Positions 18,610 to 27,071 of a stretch of 64,000 bases of DNA are shown piece after piece. The first letter of the stretch is position 1, and each line of letters begins with the position of its first letter. The notes beneath the pieces are model-generated. The model was not told where the DNA came from, ran no database searches, and saw only the letters and a list, made by a program, of their open reading frames with translations. Position numbers and translations under genes: made by a program. This stretch comes from Corynebacterium callunae DSM 20147 (lineage in GTDB: Bacteria; Actinomycetota; Actinomycetes; Mycobacteriales; Mycobacteriaceae), in contig NC_020506.1 in assembly GCF_000344785.1 (NCBI RefSeq), forward strand, positions 682,001 to 746,000. Direction: 5' to 3'.

Positions 18610-19169
18610 GATTTTGAAATCTCAAATGTGAGCTCAGTAAATTCGCCCAACCTGCGCACCTCTGCGGTGTGCAGGTTTTTGCTATCTAGCAGTCCAGTAA
18701 ATACTGGTTTACCAGCGGGCAAGAAGACCGGTGCCATGGTCAAAGTGATGCGATCGAGGGCACCGGCCTCATAAAACTGGGTAGCGAGCGCACCGCCGCC
18801 AACAATCCAGATATCGCCACTTGAGGTATTTGCAGCTTGAATCTCTGCGATTGCCTCCGAGATAGGAGCGTTAATAAGTGTAATGGGAGCGCCGGCGGGT
18901 AGGGAAAGTTCACGGCTACTAAACACCCAAGTCGGACGATCGCCATAAGTATCGCTCCATCTTTCGGGGTGGTTGAGCAGATCTAGCTCATTAACCATCC
19001 ATTCGAAGGTATGTGAACCCATCACAATGGTGCTGACCTTGCTGAGGAAATTACCAAAATCTTCCTCCGCTGCTTGGGAGCCAGGGACCTCAAAAAGCCA
19101 TTGCAGGCTGTGGTTTTCATCTGCAATAAAACCGTTGAGAGTACAAGAGGTATTAAAAATAATTGCCAT
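18606..19169 (-). CDS. Dihydrofolate reductase / RibD C-terminal-like protein
   Basis: The 187-residue protein resembles the RibD C-terminal/DHFR fold used by many small NADPH reductases: SCTLNGFIAD at the N-terminus, IVMGSHTFEWM near 48 and DIWIVGGGALATQF near 118, the usual nucleotide-binding glycine turn. Substrate is unknown; the family includes antibiotic- and pteridine-related reductases, and it is not the main folA. A TAGGCT box seven bases before the ATG at 19169 suggests leaderless transcription, divergent from the broken VOC gene 28 bp away. Confidence 0.78.
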   Translation of the reverse strand: MAIIFNTSCTLNGFIADENHSLQWLFEVPGSQAAEEDFGNFLSKVSTIVMGSHTFEWMVNELDLLNHPERWSDTYGDRPTWVFSSRELSLPAGAPITLINAPISEAIAEIQAANTSSGDIWIVGGGALATQFYEAGALDRITLTMAPVFLPAGKPVFTGLLDSKNLHTAEVRRLGEFTELTFEISKS

Positions 19170-19196
19170 AGGTTCAAGCCTATCTAATATGGGGCA

Positions 19197-19658
19197 ATGG
19201 GAATCAAAAGATTAGACAATATTGCCATCGTGGTCGACTCACTCGATGAGGCAGTGGACTTTTTTCAACGTCTGGGGATGAGCCTGCATGGCAGAGCGTT
19301 TATCTCTGGAGACTTTGCCGATATTTCGGTGGGGCTTAAAGATATTAAAAGTGAGATCGCAGTCCTTGAGACACCCGATGGGCATTCTCGGATTGAGCTC
19401 AGCCAATATGTGCATCCATTTGAGCTCAGCCAATATGTGCATCCATCGCTGATCGCCTAAGATCCACCTGCCCCCAATACCCAAGGGCTGCATCGATTGA
19501 TGTTTAATGTTGACGATATTGAAGAAACTCTGCGCGATCTAGGCGCTGAACCTTTGGATGGTATTGCTATCTATGAAGACACTTATAAGTTGTGTTATCT
19601 GCGCGGACCTGCGGGAATCATCGTGGCATTAGCCCAAGATATTGTCCCGGAAAGCTAG
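19197..19658 (+). pseudogene. VOC (glyoxalase-like) protein, broken by an in-frame stop
   Basis: The frame starts MGIKRLDNIAIVVDSLDEAV, typical of a VOC metal-dependent fold, and stops at a TAA at 19458-19460. Beyond this stop the same frame reads on without interruption as a proper VOC second half (HRLMFNVDDIEETLRDLGAE ... GIIVALAQDI) to a TAG at 19656-19658, so 153 codons are spoiled by one nonsense codon. Just before the stop, a 27-bp unit is present twice in tandem (19393-19419 and 19420-19446), adding nine residues. Either change could inactivate the protein. The intact relative would be about 143 residues. An unread sequencing error at the stop is possible. Confidence 0.8.
19393..19446 (+). 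repeat. 27-bp perfect tandem duplication inside the VOC gene
   Basis: Two adjacent identical 27-bp units, in frame, each containing GAGCTCAGCCAATATG. The duplication lies 12 bp before the premature TAA. Confidence 0.92.
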
Positions 19659-19873
19659 CGCTGTTTACGCCAGCTGCGCAACACTGCGACAAAGGCGATG
19701 ACCAAAACTAAAGCTAAAAGCGCGGGCCATACCTTTGGTTCTGGTTGAAAGACATTGATAATGGCCTGCACTACCGCCAAAAAACTAAAAAATCCCAGGA
19801 ATCCCAGCACAACCTCCAGCTGCAGGGAGGCGCGTTTAGATTTGGAAGGATCCTGGGATTCTTGGGAGTTCAT
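19655..19873 (-). CDS. Small two-helix membrane protein
   Basis: About 72 residues, starting MNSQESQDPSKSKR at 19873. A charged N-terminus is followed by two hydrophobic helices (about residues 18-40 and 47-65) and a basic end, RSWRKQR, so both termini are probably cytoplasmic. The family is unknown. Its stop codon overlaps the convergent VOC pseudogene end by four bases. An upstream ATG at 19891 is possible. It precedes nothing obvious, lying after tusG on the same strand. Confidence 0.6.
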   Translation of the reverse strand: MNSQESQDPSKSKRASLQLEVVLGFLGFFSFLAVVQAIINVFQPEPKVWPALLALVLVIAFVAVLRSWRKQR

Positions 19874-19903
19874 GCACTCAAGTTTAGGCAATGGCCTAAG
19901 ACT

Positions 19904-20740
19904 CTAGGCTTTGACACCGCCGGCGGTAAGGCCGGAGACAATACGACGCTGGAAAATGAGCACCATAATAATCAGCGGGATGGTGACCAAAGTTCCGGCA
20001 GCCATCACTGCTGCATAGGGATATTCAAAGGAACTTGGTCCAGAGAAGCGGGCGATCGCCACGGTGACTGGTTCGGTTGAGGTGTTGGAGAGCTGACGAG
20101 CCAACATGAACTCATTCCAGGTGGCAATAAAAGCCAAGATCGCAGTGGTAAAAAGTGCTGGAGCTGCCAGTGGCAGAAGTACCAGCCGGAAAGCTTGGCC
20201 ACGGGAGGCTCCGTCGACACGGGCTGCTTCTTCTAATTCCCAGGGCAGCTGCCTAAAGAAAGAGACCAAGGTGTAGATGGTCAAAGGAAGCGCGAAGGAA
20301 ATATTGGGGATAATCAATGCCTGGTAGGTGCCAATCCAGTTGAGATCACCAAAAAGTTGGAAGAGCGGGGTGACCAGCGCAATGCCGGGAAACATTGATG
20401 CTGCCAAGATAATTCCGGTAACAATGCCTTTGCCTGGGAAGTTGAGGCGGGCTAGTGCATAGGCGGTAAAGACTCCAACCAATACGGCAAGCGCGGTGGT
20501 GGTGACACTGATGATGAGAGAGTTTCCAATTGCTGCCAGGAAGTTATTTCCTTTGTCGGTCGCTAGCGCATCGTGGAAATTATCCAAGGTGACATGTGTT
20601 GGCCATGGAGTGGTGTCAAAGGTGTGGGAGGAATCGCGTAGGGCGGTAATCACCATCCAATAAAAGGGAGCAAGCCCCCAGAAGAGAATGAACACCACTC
20701 CGGCGTAGTTCAGGATGAGACCTTTGGTGCGTTTAGTCAT
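19904..20740 (-). CDS. tusG: ABC sugar importer permease (MalG type), trehalose uptake
   Basis: The 278-residue permease has about six transmembrane helices and the MalG-family cytoplasmic EAA loop, here EEAARVDGASRGQAF near residue 175, which contacts the ATPase. It pairs with the MalF-type permease encoded just upstream; the start ATG overlaps the tusF stop by four bases. Order on the minus strand is ATPase, binding protein, (pseudogene), MalF, MalG, the arrangement of the C. glutamicum Tus trehalose importer, which recycles trehalose released during mycolate transfer. The substrate is inferred from synteny, not from residues. Confidence 0.85.
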   Translation of the reverse strand: MTKRTKGLILNYAGVVFILFWGLAPFYWMVITALRDSSHTFDTTPWPTHVTLDNFHDALATDKGNNFLAAIGNSLIISVTTTALAVLVGVFTAYALARLNFPGKGIVTGIILAASMFPGIALVTPLFQLFGDLNWIGTYQALIIPNISFALPLTIYTLVSFFRQLPWELEEAARVDGASRGQAFRLVLLPLAAPALFTTAILAFIATWNEFMLARQLSNTSTEPVTVAIARFSGPSSFEYPYAAVMAAGTLVTIPLIIMVLIFQRRIVSGLTAGGVKA

Positions 20741-21750
20741 GATGCTGCAACCTCCGAGTCAGGTTGTGGGGAATGTTGAGAATCCTTTTTCAAACCTCGC
20801 CGCTTCCGTTTTGGCATACCTCTTTGTCCAGAGACATCAGCTCCGAGGAATTTGATCATCACAAATGCCACAAAGAAGATGAGCAGGAAGATCAGGGTAG
20901 AAAGTGCAGAGGCGGAGTTGAAGTTGTTCTGGCGCATATCTTCCACCACCAGCTGAGAGATGACGGCGGTAGGGGAGTTGGAGGAGCTAGAGATCATGAT
21001 GACAGGCAGGTCATACATGCGCAGCGCGTCGAGGGTACGGAAGAGCACTGCCACCATGAGAGCAGGTTTAACCAGCGGCAGAGTGATTTTGGTGAATTGT
21101 TGGAAGGTGGTTGCACCATCCACACGAGCTGCTTCATAGGTGTCTTTGGGAATCATCTGCAGGCCAGCCAAAATCAGCAGCGCCATAAAAGGAGTGGTTT
21201 TCCAGACATCGGCCAAAATGACGGCGGCGCGGGCAGCCCAGGGGTCAGTGGTCCAGCTGACATTAATGCCAAGGACGGAGTTGATAATGCCCTGAGGTGC
21301 GAAGATAAATTGCCAAAGCTTCGCGGTTACTGCGGTGGGGATTGCCCAAGGAATGAGGACCGCTGCACGCACAAGGGCACGGCCGCGGAATTCTTTGTTC
21401 ATAATCAAGGCCATACCCATGCCCAAGATGGTTTCTACGGTCACGGTGACCACGGTGAAGAAGAGGGTGATGCGCAGCGCTGGCCAGAAGTCGGTGGCTA
21501 GAGTACCGGGCGGGCAAACTCGGACGGTGCCATCGCCACCCATGCAACGTTGGGTGAGCCAATAAAGATAGTTTTCTAGTCCCGCAAAGCCGCCATCGGT
21601 AAAAAGTCCGGTGGTGGGATCGAGACCTTTATCGGCTTGGAAAGATAGCCAAATAGCTCGCACAATGGGATAGCCGATCACTACTGCAAGGACGGCTAGG
21701 GCGGGCGCGATTAGCCAAGCAGCACTGCGTACCTGCTTAAATGAGGCCAT
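20737..21750 (-). CDS. tusF: ABC sugar importer permease (MalF type), trehalose uptake
   Basis: The 337-residue permease has six or so hydrophobic segments, a periplasmic loop with two cysteines (RCMGGDGTVRVC, near residues 68-79) that could form a disulfide, and an EAA loop (YEAARVDGATTFQQF near 210). The C-terminus has a basic stretch, KRKRRGLKKD, followed by a polar tail. AAGGAG lies just upstream of the ATG at 21750. It is the fourth gene of the tus order and is coupled to tusG by a four-base overlap. Assigned to trehalose by gene order. Confidence 0.85.
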   Translation of the reverse strand: MASFKQVRSAAWLIAPALAVLAVVIGYPIVRAIWLSFQADKGLDPTTGLFTDGGFAGLENYLYWLTQRCMGGDGTVRVCPPGTLATDFWPALRITLFFTVVTVTVETILGMGMALIMNKEFRGRALVRAAVLIPWAIPTAVTAKLWQFIFAPQGIINSVLGINVSWTTDPWAARAAVILADVWKTTPFMALLILAGLQMIPKDTYEAARVDGATTFQQFTKITLPLVKPALMVAVLFRTLDALRMYDLPVIMISSSSNSPTAVISQLVVEDMRQNNFNSASALSTLIFLLIFFVAFVMIKFLGADVSGQRGMPKRKRRGLKKDSQHSPQPDSEVAAS

Positions 21751-21812
21751 TTTTTCATCGCTCCTTCTTGATTGTTCATGCTCAGTATTAGGTCAAATAA
21801 GCCCAACCGAGG

Positions 21813-22176
21813 CTATTTATAAAAACCTTCACGCAGGTTGATGCCATATTCCAGCCAGGCTTTCAGTGATTGTCAGCTTGGTGCGGGTTTTTTCGTCGAT
21901 AGGCGCAAACTCAAAGGTGACGGTATGCAGATCGCCTTCCTCGCCCCACAACAACTCAATCTTTTCGGCCTCGGTAGCCTGCACGACCTGGACTGGGAAG
22001 GCACCGGGGAAGTCGGCAAAATCCCAGGTCACGGTATCACCGCTGATTAAGCGCCCGCGGGCGCCACCGGTGGTGAAATAGCGTGAAAGTTGCTCGGGAT
22101 TAGCGATAGCTTCATAGACGTCTGCGGGTGGGCGGGCGATGAAACCGAAGGTGGAGGTGGAGAATTCCGAGGGCAT
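21813..22176 (-). pseudogene. AHSA1/SRPBCC-family gene with internal deletion and frameshift
   Basis: The frame from 22176 starts MPSEFSTSTFGFIARPPADVY and follows the AHSA1 START-like fold to KLTITES, then reads an unrelated LAGIWHQPA and stops at 21829. In the shifted frame the same DNA encodes LKAWLEYGINLREGFYK and stops at 21813-21815, which is the normal C-terminal helix of this family. About 25-30 residues that normally join TITES to LKAWLE are missing. The junction contains CTGAAAG, which could serve both flanks, suggesting deletion between short repeats. The gene lies inside the tus operon between tusE and tusF. Confidence 0.8.
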
Positions 22177-22198
22177 GAGGTTCCTTTGATAACTAAAA

Positions 22199-22233
22199 CT
22201 CCGGCCACCAAATGCGGAATAAGGTAACCGGAG
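22199..22233 (-). terminator. Hairpin after tusE (partial terminator)
   Basis: On the minus strand an 11-bp stem with two G-U pairs (22233-22223 with 22209-22199) is followed by TTTTAG. It lies 24 bp past the tusE stop, where many ABC operons have an attenuating or RNA-stabilising hairpin that keeps binding-protein levels above permease levels. Confidence 0.7.
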
Positions 22234-22257
22234 CTTGTTAAACGTGAAGGGAAAGGC

Positions 22258-23532
22258 CTAGCTGGAGGCGTTTTCGATGGCTGCCTTCATATCAGCGGTC
22301 GCTTTATCTACATCGGCGGTGCCATTAAGCGCTGCATAAGCGTTGTCCTGGATTGCCTTGGAGATTGCAGGGTAGAAAGGAGAAACTGGGCGTGGAGCTG
22401 CGTTTTCCAAAGACTGCTTGAGTGCTGGCAGGTATGGGTACTTCTCAACCAAAGCCTCGTCATCGTAGATGGACGCGAGAACTGGCGGGAAGGAAGCATC
22501 AGCGAAGGAGGTCTGGTTTTCCTCGTTGATGATGAACTCGATGAAGTCACGGGCGGTTGCCTTGTGCTCAGAGTTGATGTTGATGCCGTTGTTGTAACCA
22601 CCGAGGGTGGAAACGCCTACGCCGTCTTGGCCAACCAGGGGCTGGACCTCAAATTTACCGGCGGTTGCTGCTGCTTCTTCAGCGTTGGTGAACATATATG
22701 GCCAGTTGATGGCATATGCGGTCTTGCCTTCGGTGAAGGCAAGGTTGGTTTCTTCTTCGGTTGCTGCAAGGGAAGCCTGGGAGATGGTGCCATCGCCGAA
22801 GCCATCAACCATTGCCTGGATGCCAGCCTTGGATTCTGCACTGTCAACGGTGACGGCGCCGGAATCATCAAGGACGCTGCCGCCCCAGCCTTCGATAAAT
22901 CCGATGGTATTTACGGCCAAGCCTTCGTACTGCTTGAGCTGGGTGGTGAGGCAGTCAACATTGGCGGTCTTTGCCATGTCACAGGATGCAACCAGGTCAG
23001 CCCAGTTTGCGGGAGCTTCCGGGATGATCTCGGTGTTGCGGAAAAGCAACTGGCCATTGGTGTTCTGTGGGAGCGCGTAGAGGGTGTCATTGTAGGTAGC
23101 GGATTCCACGGTGGATTCCAGCAGACCGGAGGTGTCTACTTCCAAGTCACCGGTCAGCGGTGCGAGCCACTGGTTGGCTGCAAAGTCGGCGGTCCAGATG
23201 ACATCAAGTGCCATGACGTCATAGTCAGCATTGCCCGCCTGCAGGGACTGCACCAGGGTTTCGCGCTGGGCGTCGGCCTCGCCGGCAAGTTCGTTGAGAG
23301 TTACCTGCTCATCGGGGTGTGCTGCATTCCAGCGTTCAATAACCGGAACCAGTTTGTCGGTGTCGTTTTTACCCATCGCAAAAGTGATGGGGCCGCGGCT
23401 GTCTGCGCCTTCGGTGGCGCTGGAGGTTGCGGAATCAGAGCTGGAATCGGAGCTACACCCGGCCAAAGCGATCGCTGCGAGCAGGGTGGTGGCAGCGAGT
23501 GAGGCGCCGGTCTTGCGGGAAAATGTGGACAT
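22258..23532 (-). CDS. tusE: Trehalose-binding lipoprotein of ABC importer
   Basis: The 424-residue solute-binding protein has a lipoprotein signal: MSTFSRKTG, a hydrophobic stretch, then the lipobox LAGC with the lipidated cysteine at about residue 26, followed by a serine/aspartate linker. The mature part is a cluster B (maltose-type) sugar-binding protein, with GKTAYAINWPYMF near 245 and SEHKATARDFIEFI near 325. The ATG at 23532 has AAAGGTGA upstream and gives a normal signal peptide; the frame continues to 23568 without need. Trehalose as ligand is inferred from the tus gene order. A hairpin follows the gene. Confidence 0.87.
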   Translation of the reverse strand: MSTFSRKTGASLAATTLLAAIALAGCSSDSSSDSATSSATEGADSRGPITFAMGKNDTDKLVPVIERWNAAHPDEQVTLNELAGEADAQRETLVQSLQAGNADYDVMALDVIWTADFAANQWLAPLTGDLEVDTSGLLESTVESATYNDTLYALPQNTNGQLLFRNTEIIPEAPANWADLVASCDMAKTANVDCLTTQLKQYEGLAVNTIGFIEGWGGSVLDDSGAVTVDSAESKAGIQAMVDGFGDGTISQASLAATEEETNLAFTEGKTAYAINWPYMFTNAEEAAATAGKFEVQPLVGQDGVGVSTLGGYNNGININSEHKATARDFIEFIINEENQTSFADASFPPVLASIYDDEALVEKYPYLPALKQSLENAAPRPVSPFYPAISKAIQDNAYAALNGTADVDKATADMKAAIENASS

Positions 23533-23667
23533 AGGGAAGTCACCTTTCTTTGCAACAGTTGACTTCAATCTAATGACTTAGAACACTATTTGTCAGCGTT
23601 TTAATGTGAATCACCCCCACAAGGGAGCAAATAAAGGCGCTTTTCGACGCCGCCCTCAGTGTGGGAG

Positions 23668-24672
23668 CTAATTTAAGCGTTCCCCGCTCACCGGATCGAA
23701 ACGGTGTGCGGTAGCGGGGTCGTAGGCAAATTTCAGCGGAGTGCCAGGGGATGGAACCGGCCCCTCAGGCCAGCGGGAAACCAGGCGATTGCCCTGCCAG
23801 GTGGCATAAACATAGGATTCTGAGCCGAGTTCTTCCACAATGTCCACCACCACATCAATGGTGGTAAATCCGGCGGGCAGGGTGTCGGTGGCAATCATCA
23901 TATGTTCTGGTCGTACACCTAAAGTGGCGCCCTCTGCAGGGAAGAGGTTCATAGCAGGGGAACCTATAAATCCGGCAACAAATGAGTTGATGGGGGCGTC
24001 GTAAAGCTCCCTAGGTGGTGCGACCTGCTGCAGTAACCCGTCCTTCAAAACCGCAACCCGGTCGCCCATGGTCATGGCTTCTACCTGGTCGTGGGTGACA
24101 TACACGGTGGTGGTGCCCAGGCGGCGCTGTAGCGCTGCCACCTCAGCGCGGGTTTGCACACGCAATTTGGCATCAAGGTTGGATAGGGGTTCATCCATAA
24201 GAAAGACCTTGGGATTACGAACCAGCGCGCGACCCATGGCCACACGCTGGCGCTGACCGCCGGACAGATCCTTCGGTTTACGATCCAAAAACTCAGTCAA
24301 ACCCAGGATCTCTGCAGCTTCTTTGACCTTCTTATCGATCTCAGCTTGGGGAGTTTTGGCCAATTTCAGGGCAAAGCCCATATTCTTAGCCACCGACATA
24401 TGAGGATAAAGCGCATAATTTTGAAAAACCATGGCGATGTCTCGATCTGCAGGTTCTTGCGAGGTGACATCCTTGCCATCAATTTTAATGCTGCCCGATT
24501 CCACATCCTCCAGGCCAGCGAGCGCGCGCAAAGTGGTGGATTTACCACAACCGGAGGGTCCCACCAATACCAAAAACTCGCCATCGGCGATGTCTAGGTC
24601 CAGTTCATGGACAGTGGCGCGCTCCGCGCCGGGGTAGCGGATTGTAACCTTGTCAAATGTGACCGTTGCCAT
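23668..24672 (-). CDS. tusK: ABC importer ATPase (MsiK/MalK type), trehalose uptake
   Basis: The 334-residue ATPase has Walker A GPSGCGKST near residue 38, the Q loop, signature LSGGQRQR near 136, Walker B VFLMDEPLSNLD near 156 and the H loop YVTHD near 192, then a C-terminal MalK-like regulatory/TOBE domain. In the C. glutamicum Tus system a TusK dimer powers import. The ATG at 24672 is preferred: TAATCT lies eight bases upstream, the spacing of a leaderless promoter, and an exact 16-bp palindrome covers the -35 region. It is the first gene of the operon, 136 bp before tusE. Confidence 0.87.
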   Translation of the reverse strand: MATVTFDKVTIRYPGAERATVHELDLDIADGEFLVLVGPSGCGKSTTLRALAGLEDVESGSIKIDGKDVTSQEPADRDIAMVFQNYALYPHMSVAKNMGFALKLAKTPQAEIDKKVKEAAEILGLTEFLDRKPKDLSGGQRQRVAMGRALVRNPKVFLMDEPLSNLDAKLRVQTRAEVAALQRRLGTTTVYVTHDQVEAMTMGDRVAVLKDGLLQQVAPPRELYDAPINSFVAGFIGSPAMNLFPAEGATLGVRPEHMMIATDTLPAGFTTIDVVVDIVEELGSESYVYATWQGNRLVSRWPEGPVPSPGTPLKFAYDPATAHRFDPVSGERLN

Positions 24673-24680
24673 GGTCAACT

Positions 24681-24711
24681 AGATTACTAGCTCTGTGCCA
24701 CATTTGTGGCA
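24681..24711 (-). promoter_or_regulatory. tusK promoter with palindromic operator
   Basis: On the minus strand TAATCT (24686-24681) stands eight bases before the tusK ATG. The palindrome TGCCACATTTGTGGCA (24696-24711) has perfect 7-bp arms and covers the -35 position, the place for a repressor. The cognate regulator is unknown. Confidence 0.55.
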
Positions 24712-24725
24712 AGAAGTGAATAAAG

Positions 24726-25376
24726 CTAGAGACGCATGCTCACTTTTTCATTGGTAGCAATCTGCTCCAGGCGCTCAGCGGTGGTCAGACCTGCAACAAT
24801 TACTACCGAACCACCAACGGCTAGAGGCTCTAAAACCTGGGTATCAAATTCTGCACGATCCTTCCAACCGGTGGACAAAACGCGGGAACCGGCGGGCAAC
24901 TCAGAGCTAATCAGTTCCGGCAATGCGCGCGTGGGATGGAAGAATTGATCGCCATAAAAACGCACTGTGGGGCCAAAATCGATGGCGCCATTAGGCAATT
25001 CACCGCCACTTTCAACAACGCCACGACCAAAAGGATCCTCGCTGACAATCAGCACATCACTATGGCCCTCATACTGGGAAAATCTATCAAGGGAGGTAAA
25101 GATGGCATCTGCTTCGGGATCATCAAAAGAGACCTCAACGCCAGTTGCTAAAGCGCCGAGCATAATCATTGCGGCCTGCCAGCTCACCGGCAAATCAATG
25201 GTGATGAGCGATCCTTCTTCCAGATCCAATTCCTCAAGGAGCATATTGCCAACCTTGGACGCCCAGTTATCAAGTGTGATGGCGGAGAAATCCAAACGCG
25301 CACCCGTGGACTCGTTATAAACAGTAAAACGAGGGGAGGCAGGATCAAGAGCAAGCAAGTGGGAGAGAAGTTCCAT
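24726..25376 (-). CDS. TIGR03089 family protein (AMP-ligase-like fragment fold)
   Basis: The 216-residue protein resembles the N-terminal part of AMP-binding acyl ligases (RLDFSAITLDNWASKVGNML, then a SWQAAMIMLGALATG helix) but lacks the adenylate-binding loop and catalytic C-terminal domain. It matches the actinobacterial TIGR03089 family of unknown function, often found beside LCP ligase genes. The ATG at 25376 or the GTG at 25382 may be the start. It follows lcpA on the same strand after a strong terminator-like structure and precedes tusK in the same direction, so is probably expressed on its own. Confidence 0.75.
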   Translation of the reverse strand: MELLSHLLALDPASPRFTVYNESTGARLDFSAITLDNWASKVGNMLLEELDLEEGSLITIDLPVSWQAAMIMLGALATGVEVSFDDPEADAIFTSLDRFSQYEGHSDVLIVSEDPFGRGVVESGGELPNGAIDFGPTVRFYGDQFFHPTRALPELISSELPAGSRVLSTGWKDRAEFDTQVLEPLAVGGSVVIVAGLTTAERLEQIATNEKVSMRL

Positions 25377-25440
25377 AAACACAAGCCTAAATAAAAGCTA
25401 GAGATTGTGCTTAAAGGGGGTTTAAGTCTTTGAAAACGCC

Positions 25441-25494
25441 AAACCCCGCAGCCCACGGTGGTGGGATGCGGGGAGGCGTCGAAAAGCGGGGTTT
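25441..25494 (-). terminator. Nested hairpin terminator after the LCP gene
   Basis: Outer arms AAACCCCGC (25441-25449) and GCGGGGTTT (25486-25494) enclose an inner stem (25444-25473). One arm contains CGTCGAAAAGC, a copy of the recurrent 11-mer. It begins at the LCP stop codon on the minus strand. Confidence 0.7.
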
Positions 25495-27071
25495 TAGTTA
25501 ACACAACGGGGACCGTCGCCACCAGCATCGAACTCGGGGCTTTCAATCGGCTCGCCGACATCCGCGCCGGGCTGGCCCACAGCGGTGGTTTCTTCGGCAG
25601 CGTTGGCAACAGCGGTTGGGCCTGCGTAATCGCCAGCAGAGACGACGATGACGGTGTTGTCATCGAGGGAAGAATTCACTGCAATCGGCAGTCCGCCGAG
25701 AGCTTCAGAAATAGCCATTGCCTGGGCATTGTCTGCCTCTGCGGCAAGCACCTGGGATTCGTAGTAGACGCCCTCGGTAGCGTTGCCAGTTTCAGCGATG
25801 GTGTAACCCTGCTCCTCCAAGAAAGCTGCAATCCCGCTGGCCAGGCCCTCGGTATAAGAGGAGTTCAGAACGTGAACTTCAGTATCGGCCTTGGCAGTGT
25901 CTTCTGCCGGAGCGGCTGATTCCTCGGTGTTTTGCCCCGCGTTCTCCTCTGGAGCGGGCTCCTCAGTGCCGAGCGCATCCTCAAAGAAAGTGTGCACCTG
26001 CTTCACATCAACAGTGACCACAGACTCGCCATAGTCGCCCACGCCATCAATAGAGGTCACTGGAATGGTGCTGAAGGAAACGTTGCCGCCTGCGAGGTTT
26101 TGCAGCTGGGTGGCAAAGCCCATGACATCCCAGCCATCATCGATAATGACCGAACGCATGACAGCATCAGCAAGCGCGTTGAGCTTGGAAGGATTGGTCA
26201 AAGTGCCAGAAGAAAGAACCTGGTTAACCAAAGAAGCCATATAAGACTGCTGGCGCACAATGCGGTCAAGGTCGCCGCGGGGGAGATCGTGACGCTGACG
26301 CACATAAGAAAGCGCATCGGAGCCACCTAAGGTCTGGCGACCAGCAGGGAAGTTAGCGCCGGAGAGAGGCTCATCAACCGCGTTGTTCAAACACACCTCC
26401 ACGCCGCCGACAGCATCGGTCAGCAGCACAAATCCCAGCAGACCAATTTCTGCGTAGTGGTCAACGGTGACGCCGGTCAGATCAGAAACAGCATTAATAA
26501 GGCCTTCGCGGCCGGATTCCTTAGCACGGGTTTCCATCTCCGCGTCTGCGCTTGCGCCTTCCTCAGTCAACTCCGTAATGCGGGCATCTTTATAAGCGCC
26601 ATACACACCGTTGATCTTCATGTTGCCGTATTCCTCATCGTGAATATAGGTATCACGGGGAATGGAAACGGCAGTGGCAGAAGAACCATCGTTGGGAACA
26701 CGGATCACCATGATGGTGTCAGTGTTGTCATTTTCCTCATCACCAGCGCGCAGCATGGCAAGTTCATCATCAGACAGAGCATTGCCCTGCGCATCAGAAC
26801 GGGAATCTGAACCAACCAGCAAAATATCGGTAGCGCCATCAGCAGCCTCACCATCTTTGACGCCGGAACCGCCGCCGAGGGAAAGGTTGCCGGCGTTAGC
26901 GACATCGCCAACCTTGCCGACGGCAAAATAACCGAGCCCAGAAACCAGCAACACCAGCACAGAGAGGAAGGCAATGATGCTTCTTAGTGCGGGGTGGCCT
27001 GCTTGTTTGGTGGATTGAACAGCCACCGGTGCTGCTTGAATATCCCGGACGGGGCGGTACTTTTCGGTCAC
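25494..27071 (-). CDS. lcpA: LytR-CpsA-Psr cell wall ligase with LytR_C domain
   Basis: LCP enzymes attach arabinogalactan (or other glycopolymer) to peptidoglycan outside the membrane. From the GTG at 27071 the product has 525 residues: a short cytoplasmic tail, one transmembrane helix (about 30-50), an LCP domain with TDILLVGSDSR, AVSIPRDTYI and the arginine-rich RQRHDLPRGDLDRIVRQQ, a glutamate/alanine linker, and a LytR_C domain (EVHVLNSSYTEGLASGIAAF). The frame stays open to a TTG at 27239 across low-complexity DNA. Another frame there, from a GTG at 27276, encodes a proline- and arginine-rich tail and could be the true N-terminus if a frameshift exists. It is divergent from wbbL, as in C. 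glutamicum. Confidence 0.85.
   Translation of the reverse strand: MTEKYRPVRDIQAAPVAVQSTKQAGHPALRSIIAFLSVLVLLVSGLGYFAVGKVGDVANAGNLSLGGGSGVKDGEAADGATDILLVGSDSRSDAQGNALSDDELAMLRAGDEENDNTDTIMVIRVPNDGSSATAVSIPRDTYIHDEEYGNMKINGVYGAYKDARITELTEEGASADAEMETRAKESGREGLINAVSDLTGVTVDHYAEIGLLGFVLLTDAVGGVEVCLNNAVDEPLSGANFPAGRQTLGGSDALSYVRQRHDLPRGDLDRIVRQQSYMASLVNQVLSSGTLTNPSKLNALADAVMRSVIIDDGWDVMGFATQLQNLAGGNVSFSTIPVTSIDGVGDYGESVVTVDVKQVHTFFEDALGTEEPAPEENAGQNTEESAAPAEDTAKADTEVHVLNSSYTEGLASGIAAFLEEQGYTIAETGNATEGVYYESQVLAAEADNAQAMAISEALGGLPIAVNSSLDDNTVIVVSAGDYAGPTAVANAAEETTAVGQPGADVGEPIESPEFDAGGDGPRCVN

Noticed and set aside
22564..23502. 312-codon plus-strand frame opposite tusE
   Set aside because: A shadow of the binding-protein gene, glycine- and cysteine-rich in an implausible way.
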